A DNA stretch of 64,000 nt from an uncultured Eubacteriales bacterium (GTDB taxonomy: Bacteria; Bacillota; Clostridia; Oscillospirales; CAG-272), in the NCBI GenBank assembly GCA_934447715.1, contig CAKSER010000002.1:48284-112283 (forward strand), in the 5' to 3' direction. The notes under the pieces are model-generated. The model did not search any database. It was not told where the DNA came from and was given only the letters and a program-made list of their open reading frames with translations. Each line of letters begins with the position of its first letter. Positions within the stretch are counted from its first letter, which is position 1. This document shows positions 59,840 to 64,000 of this stretch, piece by piece. The position numbers and the translations under genes are program-made.

Positions 59840-59873
59840 TTAAAAGCACTCATTCCTATTACGGTAAATACGT

Positions 59874-60416
59874 TTATCTGTTTATTTTCTGCCAATGCTC
59901 CTTTGTCATTATGTTCGTGTGCCCGACGCGCTCCTCGTTTAAAAGAGGAACCGGGACATTTTTTAATGTATGGTGATAGGTAAACCCGACCTTTTCCTGT
60001 ACCCTTTTTGATTTCAGATTTCCGTCATAATATCCGCACCATACAGTGCTCATTGAAAGCTCATCAAACGCGCGTTTTAAAAGCGCTTTTACCGCTTCCG
60101 GCATATAGCCTCTCCCCCAGAACGGCTTTCCGAGCCAATAGCCGAGCTCGCACTCGTCGTCCTTTTCTGTCATGTCGGTATGGCCTTTCAGCTTCAGCTC
60201 GACAGCCCCTATCGCCTTATCGCTGCCCTTTTCGCAAATGGCATAGCACTCCGGACCGTTCAACACATTCTTTATAACATCAAGGCTTTCGTTTACCGAC
60301 CTGTGCTGAGGCCATCCGGCAATCGGACCGACATCCGGGTCCTTTGCATATTCAAACAGGTCATCTGCATCCGCCTCGTTCCATTTTCTTAGTATCAGTC
60401 TTTCTGTCTCTATCAT
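59874..60416 (-). CDS. GNAT-family N-acetyltransferase (RimJ/RimL-like)
   Basis: The protein of about 180 residues has the RimJ-like layout: ETERLILRKWNEADADDLFEYA at the start, GAVELKL, the acetyl-CoA loop GYWLGKPFWGRGYMPEAVKALL and a C-terminal SKRVQEKVGFTYH. The acceptor is unknown. The ATG at 60416 (MIETERL) fits the family; the ATG at 60437 is in frame but has no ribosome site. Confidence 0.88.
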   Translation of the reverse strand: MIETERLILRKWNEADADDLFEYAKDPDVGPIAGWPQHRSVNESLDVIKNVLNGPECYAICEKGSDKAIGAVELKLKGHTDMTEKDDECELGYWLGKPFWGRGYMPEAVKALLKRAFDELSMSTVWCGYYDGNLKSKRVQEKVGFTYHHTLKNVPVPLLNEERVGHTNIMTKEHWQKINR

Positions 60417-60473
60417 AAAGTAAGAAACTCCCTTCATAATTGCTTTTTAAGCGCTAAAGTAATTTGCTTGCCA

Positions 60474-60824
60474 TCAGCCGAAAATCTGCTTCTTTTTCCC
60501 GTTTGCGTTGCGCGGCCACTCGCGGATTCTTGTTATGTATTCCAGGTTGACCGCCTCAATGCCGTCCTTCTTTTCAACAATAATTCCGCCGTCGGTTACC
60601 TCTTTGATCCTGCCCTGAATACCGGACTCCATGCTCATAACGGTATAAATAATGCACTCTTTTCCGATAAACTGCATTGCAAGTTCCCTCATTTCATCCA
60701 TCTCCTTGTTCTGTTTTTTACGTTTTAAAATGTGTCTGACTGCTGCAATTCTTCTTTGCCTTGCCCGAACAGATAAAGCGACAAAAATAAGCAAGGCAAA
60801 TATAATAATGTAAAGACTGTCCAT
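60474..60824 (-). CDS. Hypothetical membrane-anchored protein
   Basis: About 116 residues: an N-terminal membrane helix (about 3-18), a basic linker (RARQRRIAAVRHILKRKKQNK), and a small beta-barrel-like domain (FIGKECIIYTVMSMESGIQGRIKEV in pieces, then GGIIVEKKDGIEAVNLEYITRI) that resembles an Sm/SH3-like fold. No family is recognised with confidence. The ribosome site is part of a run of seven G just before the ATG at 60824. A GTG at 60857 would extend it. Confidence 0.65.
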   Translation of the reverse strand: MDSLYIIIFALLIFVALSVRARQRRIAAVRHILKRKKQNKEMDEMRELAMQFIGKECIIYTVMSMESGIQGRIKEVTDGGIIVEKKDGIEAVNLEYITRIREWPRNANGKKKQIFG

Positions 60825-60857
60825 CTTCTCCCCCCCACCTGTCAGGTCATAAGACAC

Positions 60858-61046
60858 CTATAATCTTGTAATAACCGGCTTGCCCTCGGCATCAAGCAGA
60901 GGGGTGATGCCTGCTCCGTACCCGGCTTTCACAAACAGATATGTCACACCCGTTTCCTTGTCGACATAGAGTATGCGAACCTCACCAAACGATGAGCCCT
61001 CCGTCAGGATTTTTACAAAGCGCTCGTTTCCTTTGCCCTTCATCAT
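60858..61046 (-). CDS. DUF6440 family protein
   Basis: The 62-residue protein reads ERFVKILTEGSSFGEVRILYVDKETGVTYLFVKAGYGAGITPLLDAEGKPV (given here as the conserved DKETGVTYLF and GITPLLDAEGKPV blocks), which matches the small DUF6440 proteins of clostridia. Function unknown. AAGGAG lies 7 nt before the first ATG. Confidence 0.8.
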   Translation of the reverse strand: MMKGKGNERFVKILTEGSSFGEVRILYVDKETGVTYLFVKAGYGAGITPLLDAEGKPVITRL

Positions 61047-61086
61047 GGTTTTCTCCTTTCGCGATTTTCTCTAAATATCAATACCG

Positions 61087-61923
61087 TTATAAAATTTTGT
61101 TTCCTGTCTTGGAATATATAATAGCCTCCCTGCAGTACACCGAGCTGTTCACAATCCAGATAAGACAGACGGCAAACGACGGTAAAAAGCCGGTATCAAA
61201 CAGCAGCGCACCGACGGCAAGCAATCCGGCTGAAAGAGCGCATACCTTGTTTGTTGCGGAATATGCCTTGAACGCACATCTGCCGATCAGAATCTTTTCG
61301 GCTTCATCACAGTCCTCAAGCCACTTCTTCTGGAATTTCATGTCAAAATAGGATGCCTTTTTTTCCGGATTTATCCGCTTGGTCGCATCCACGCATTTCT
61401 GCCCGATAACGAGTACTTCCATTATAACGGCGATAAGAGATATGATTGATATAAGAAACAGAGCCGTTGTATACCTGTCATCAAAGAGCCCGGTGCCGCC
61501 CGAATATGCTGCCGCCATGAAAAAGTAGGAAATTATAAGGGCTGCGTTCGAAATCCAGATTGTAAACGAGATCCTGCTGTCGATTTTTGAATATGTCTCC
61601 TCGTCCTCATAGCTTAATGAATCAATCTGCTTTTTCGCACTCCGATAGATCGGCACACAGATAATCGGCACAGCAGTCGCGATTATAAGCATCGCCCACG
61701 GCGCGATATACGCTCCGAAAAAGGCTCCGGCTTCCTTTAGGCTGCCTGTTATACCGCCGATCCCATATTTTGATGAAAAAAAACCTGCAAAAAAGCCCAC
61801 GATCAAAAGAATTGCCATAATAAGCAGGAATTTCGGCAGCGCCTTTCGGTTTGCACTTTTTATTTCATCGATTTTTTCGCTTATTTCGTTTGTTTCGCTT
61901 ATGTTATTTATCTCACCTTTCAT
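61087..61923 (-). CDS. DUF3169 family membrane protein
   Basis: The 278-residue protein has six hydrophobic segments; the first three include LIMAILLIVGFFAGFF and WAMLIIATAVPIICVPIY. Its overall pattern and the ending YCREAIIYSKTGNKIL match DUF3169 proteins, which typically follow an XRE regulator gene. Here its ATG lies inside the last codons of that regulator (11-nt overlap). Function unknown; such pairs may sense or relieve membrane stress, which is inference. Confidence 0.85.
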   Translation of the reverse strand: MKGEINNISETNEISEKIDEIKSANRKALPKFLLIMAILLIVGFFAGFFSSKYGIGGITGSLKEAGAFFGAYIAPWAMLIIATAVPIICVPIYRSAKKQIDSLSYEDEETYSKIDSRISFTIWISNAALIISYFFMAAAYSGGTGLFDDRYTTALFLISIISLIAVIMEVLVIGQKCVDATKRINPEKKASYFDMKFQKKWLEDCDEAEKILIGRCAFKAYSATNKVCALSAGLLAVGALLFDTGFLPSFAVCLIWIVNSSVYCREAIIYSKTGNKIL

Positions 61924-62143
61924 TTTCCTTATCCCCCTGTAATTCGTCCTGTAAGCAGAAGATATCCTCAACAGTAACGCCGCATACCTTTGCAATCGTC
62001 AGTGCAAGAGTGACAGACGGCGAATAATCACCTCGTTCGATCAGGCTGATCGTCTGCCGTGATACGCCGCAAAGACGCCCCATCTCCTGCTGACTCACAT
62101 TCAGCGCGGCTCTGCGCTCCTTCAAACGATTTTTCAGTGTCAT
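61913..62143 (-). CDS. XRE-family transcriptional regulator
   Basis: The 76-residue protein is a compact helix-turn-helix regulator: NRLKERRAALNVSQQEMGRLCGVSRQTISLIERGDYSPS (in pieces), followed by LALTIAKVCGVTVEDIF. It matches the YozG/YvaO-like small repressors. The ATG at 62143 follows GGAGG at good spacing; the frame is open to 62197. The promoter region carries inverted TTGACAA/TTGTCAA repeats that suit autorepression. Confidence 0.92.
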   Translation of the reverse strand: MTLKNRLKERRAALNVSQQEMGRLCGVSRQTISLIERGDYSPSVTLALTIAKVCGVTVEDIFCLQDELQGDKENER

Positions 62144-62177
62144 ACAGCACCTCCCTCCGACAACTTTGTTTGTCTGA

Positions 62178-62197
62178 TTGACAATTATTCTTGTCAA
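62178..62197. promoter_or_regulatory. Candidate operator of the XRE-DUF3169 pair
   Basis: TTGACAA (62178-62184) and TTGTCAA (62191-62197) form a perfect 7-bp inverted repeat with a 6-nt spacer. It lies just downstream of the predicted start site. Further half-sites TTGTCA overlap the -35 and the spacer. Confidence 0.6.
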
Positions 62198-62202
62198 AAT
62201 GT

Positions 62203-62231
62203 ATTATAATATTGTCATTACAATTTGTCAA
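62203..62231 (-). promoter_or_regulatory. Consensus sigma-A promoter for the XRE-DUF3169 pair
   Basis: Perfect TTGACA (62226-62231) and TATAAT (62203-62208) on the minus strand, 17 nt apart. Confidence 0.9.
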
Positions 62232-62261
62232 TAGTTAATCTCAAAAAAAGCAAATATATAA

Positions 62262-62310
62262 CAAAACGGCGGCACCGCAGGCAGAAAAAATCTGCCATAG
62301 GTACCACCGT
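62262..62310 (-). terminator. Terminator after the MATE transporter gene
   Basis: An 11-bp outer stem (62266-62276 with 62300-62310, with G-U pairs) and an inner GGCAG/CTGCC stem are followed on the minus strand by TTTTGT. Confidence 0.7.
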
Positions 62311-62345
62311 GTATTTGTTTTTTCTGTCTCGGAAAAGCTGCAAAA

Positions 62346-63740
62346 TCAGTTAAGAGCACCCTGCTCTGCCGAAAGCTTTTTCGTTTGCCGCCGAGCCGGA
62401 TGGCATATAAGCAGCGCCAAAAGAACCATCAGTGCCGTCGCGGACAGACTGACAGGATATACCGTCATAATCGAACGGAAAGTCCGGTATTGCGGAAAAA
62501 CCCATTTGATCCACGCAACGCGTATTCCGCAGACACCTAATATTGTAAGAAAAGCAGGAAGCGTCGAAATGCCAAAGCCGCGCAGATATCCAGCCATAAC
62601 CTCATAAAACAGGCTGAAGGTGTGGGACAGCATGATCATCATAAGCCGAATATAGCCCGTATCGACAACCTCCGGCTCCGGGTTAAAGAACGCAAGCAGA
62701 TGCTTGCCGAAGAAAAGAATCAGCGAAACTGCTGCCGCCAGCGCGATAATTCCCTCTGTAAGGCAAAGAAACAGAGTTTTTTTGCACCGCTTCATCTCGC
62801 CTGCGCCCACATTCTGACCTACAAAGGTGGTGCACGCCTGCGAGAAGGAGTTGAGAATGTCATATGTAATGATCTCGATGTTGTATGCCGCACTGGATGC
62901 CGCCATTACAACCGTGCCGAGACTGTTGATCGCAGACTGGATTACAATATTGGAGGCTGCGAAAACCGCACCCTGAACTCCTGCAGGCAGTCCGATTCGA
63001 ATTACATTTTTAAGACTTGCACCATCAATTTTCAGTTTTTTCGGCTCAAGCCGTATATCGCCGGTTTCGCGGCACAGCATAAAAAACAGTATAGCCGAGC
63101 TTATTGCATTTGAAATAACCGTAGCGATAGCAACTCCGTTAACCGTCATGTGTAAAACCGCCACAAAGAACAGATTCAAAAGTACATTGAGCACGCCGGA
63201 GCAGGCAAGCGCAATAAGCGGCGTTTTGGTGTTTCCGACGCTGCGGAAAATCGCCGCCTCAAAGTTGTAAAGCAGAATAACCGGCATCCCGAGAAAATAG
63301 ATCCTAAGATATAAAAGCGCAAGCGGAAAAACATCCTCCGGCACATTGAGCACACCGAGCAGCGGCTGTGCCACCGCCTCGCCGAACGCGGCAACCAGTA
63401 TTCCGCCGATCAGCGCAACCAGAACAGAGGTGTGTACCGTCTTTTTCACCGCTTCACGGTCTTTTCTCCCCACCGCGTTTGCGATTACGACATTGGTTCC
63501 GAGCGAAATGCCGATAAAAAGGTTGACGATCAGGCTGATAATCGGGCTGTTCGCGCCCACAGCGGCGACCGATACCGTCTTTGCCGCTCCGGTGAAGTTC
63601 CCGACCACCGCCACATCCGACGCATTGAAAAGCTGCTCCAAAATGGCTGTTGCCGCCACCGGAAGCGCAAACCTCGGTATTTTATTCCAGATAGAGCCGT
63701 GGAGCATATCCAGCGGCTTTTTTTCACGAACCCTGTTCAT
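62346..63740 (-). CDS. MATE-family efflux transporter
   Basis: The 464-residue protein has twelve transmembrane helices in two MatE halves. It begins PRFALPVAATAILEQLFNASDVAVVG and shows GTNVVIANAVGRKD and, in the second half, FVGQNVGAGEMKR, the usual repeat motif. MATE proteins expel drugs or metabolites using Na+ or H+. Substrate unknown. It has its own promoter and terminator. Confidence 0.93.
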   Translation of the reverse strand: MNRVREKKPLDMLHGSIWNKIPRFALPVAATAILEQLFNASDVAVVGNFTGAAKTVSVAAVGANSPIISLIVNLFIGISLGTNVVIANAVGRKDREAVKKTVHTSVLVALIGGILVAAFGEAVAQPLLGVLNVPEDVFPLALLYLRIYFLGMPVILLYNFEAAIFRSVGNTKTPLIALACSGVLNVLLNLFFVAVLHMTVNGVAIATVISNAISSAILFFMLCRETGDIRLEPKKLKIDGASLKNVIRIGLPAGVQGAVFAASNIVIQSAINSLGTVVMAASSAAYNIEIITYDILNSFSQACTTFVGQNVGAGEMKRCKKTLFLCLTEGIIALAAAVSLILFFGKHLLAFFNPEPEVVDTGYIRLMMIMLSHTFSLFYEVMAGYLRGFGISTLPAFLTILGVCGIRVAWIKWVFPQYRTFRSIMTVYPVSLSATALMVLLALLICHPARRQTKKLSAEQGALN

Positions 63741-63855
63741 TATGATCTCTTCCTTCTGTTCCTTGCCATCAAAATTTGTCCTTCGGCTCTTTGCATTAAG
63801 CTAACAGAATGCCGGATGCGGCACTTAGGACTTCGACAAATTTCGTACAGCGTTT

Positions 63856-63884
63856 ATTATATCACTCGTATCCTGCAATAGCAA
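63856..63884 (-). promoter_or_regulatory. Predicted sigma-A promoter for the MATE gene
   Basis: TTGCTA (63879-63884) and TATAAT (63856-63861) on the minus strand, 17 nt apart, about 115 nt before the start codon. Confidence 0.65.
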
Positions 63885-63931
63885 TCGGAAATTTAAATTT
63901 TTTTCAAAATATGAAAGAGCAAAAGTCAAGA

Positions 63932-64000
63932 CCACCAGTAAACTGGTGGCTTGCACAACCCCTAAAAGGGGCAAATACAGGCAGAGCCCCTAAAGGGGCA
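63932..64000. repeat. Cluster of three short hairpins at the window edge
   Basis: Three stem-loops follow each other: CCACCAG/CTGGTGG (63932-63949), CCCCT/AGGGG (63959-63971) and GCCCCT/AGGGGC (63986-63999). All have tiny A-rich loops. They may be the subterminal palindromes of an IS200/IS605-like or other mobile element lying mostly outside the window; no transposase is visible here. Confidence 0.4.

Noticed and set aside
62266..62310. T-box-like sequence (GGTGGTACC) on the minus strand
   Set aside because: Only about 36 nt separate it from the MATE stop, so there is no room for a specifier stem, and the next gene has its own promoter downstream. It is better explained as the MATE terminator.
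1..64000. tRNA, rRNA, CRISPR arrays, prophage or toxin-antitoxin modules
   Set aside because: I looked for T-loop GGTTCRA contexts, regularly spaced repeats and phage or toxin genes and found none. GGTTCGTATCC near 11168 is part of the rpmB terminator and GGTTCAAATC near 28976 is smc coding sequence.

Overview
The window looks like a chromosomal segment of an endospore-forming member of the Clostridia (Bacillota), plausibly a gut Oscillospirales/Ruminococcaceae-type organism. Three things point there: spoIIGA-sigE, the gene neighbourhoods (der-plsY, plsX-rnc-smc-ftsY, nadD/yqeK-LCP-rsfS, infC-rpmI-rplT), and moderate GC with AT-rich intergenic spaces carrying near-consensus sigma-A promoters (TTGACA-like, 16-18 nt spacer, TATAAT). 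The lineage is inferred; no rRNA, tRNA, CRISPR array, prophage or transposase gene was found. Nearly all of the sequence is compact housekeeping DNA, with many strand switches closed by intrinsic terminators.

Layout. 1-5 kb: a partial PHP-domain protein, secG, an aconitase-family hydratase and a CPBP membrane protease. 5-9.2 kb (minus strand): rpmG-secE-nusG-rplK-rplA, then spoIIGA-sigE. 9.4-16 kb (minus): dusB with a DUF523 gene, rpmB, a DUF512 radical-SAM gene with der and plsY, and yceD-rpmF. 16-17.7 kb: a GAY-repeat membrane protein and a sugar-phosphate isomerase-like protein. 17.7-39.4 kb (plus): infC-rpmI-rplT, an RNA methyltransferase, dprA-topA-trmFO, plsX-rnc, a radical-SAM protein, smc-ftsY-rdgB, a nadD-yqeK fusion, an LCP protein, rsfS and leuS. 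39.4-46.1 kb (minus): two CNNM/CorC-type transport proteins, a family 2 glycosyltransferase, a class B sortase and gpmI. 46.4-51.8 kb (plus): a small XRE regulator, radC, a phosphodiester glycosidase-like protein, a membrane protein, a type II pantothenate kinase and a lipoprotein. 51.8-57 kb (minus): an isopropylmalate/homocitrate-synthase-like enzyme, a DMT transporter, thyA, rsmI and trmN6. 57.2-58.7 kb (plus): prfB and a small membrane protein. 58.9-63.7 kb (minus): a broken aldo/keto reductase, a GNAT acetyltransferase, small DUF genes, an XRE-DUF3169 pair and a MATE transporter. The window ends in a cluster of short hairpins that may belong to a mobile element outside it.

The genes mostly serve translation, ribosome biogenesis, tRNA/rRNA modification, chromosome maintenance and membrane or envelope synthesis. 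No complete novel multi-gene system is visible. The least explained signals are regulatory or structural: (i) a structured leader plus a 12-bp inverted repeat around the promoter of the CNNM pair; (ii) a 52-nt element present twice, upstream of smc and rsfS; (iii) a prfB lacking the usual frameshift but preceded by a four-codon minigene ending in UGA; (iv) an AUA start and attenuator-like leader for infC; (v) repeat-expanded protein termini, including an 18-bp tandem repeat of the trmN6/rsmI overlap; and (vi) an aldo/keto reductase with two independent lesions.
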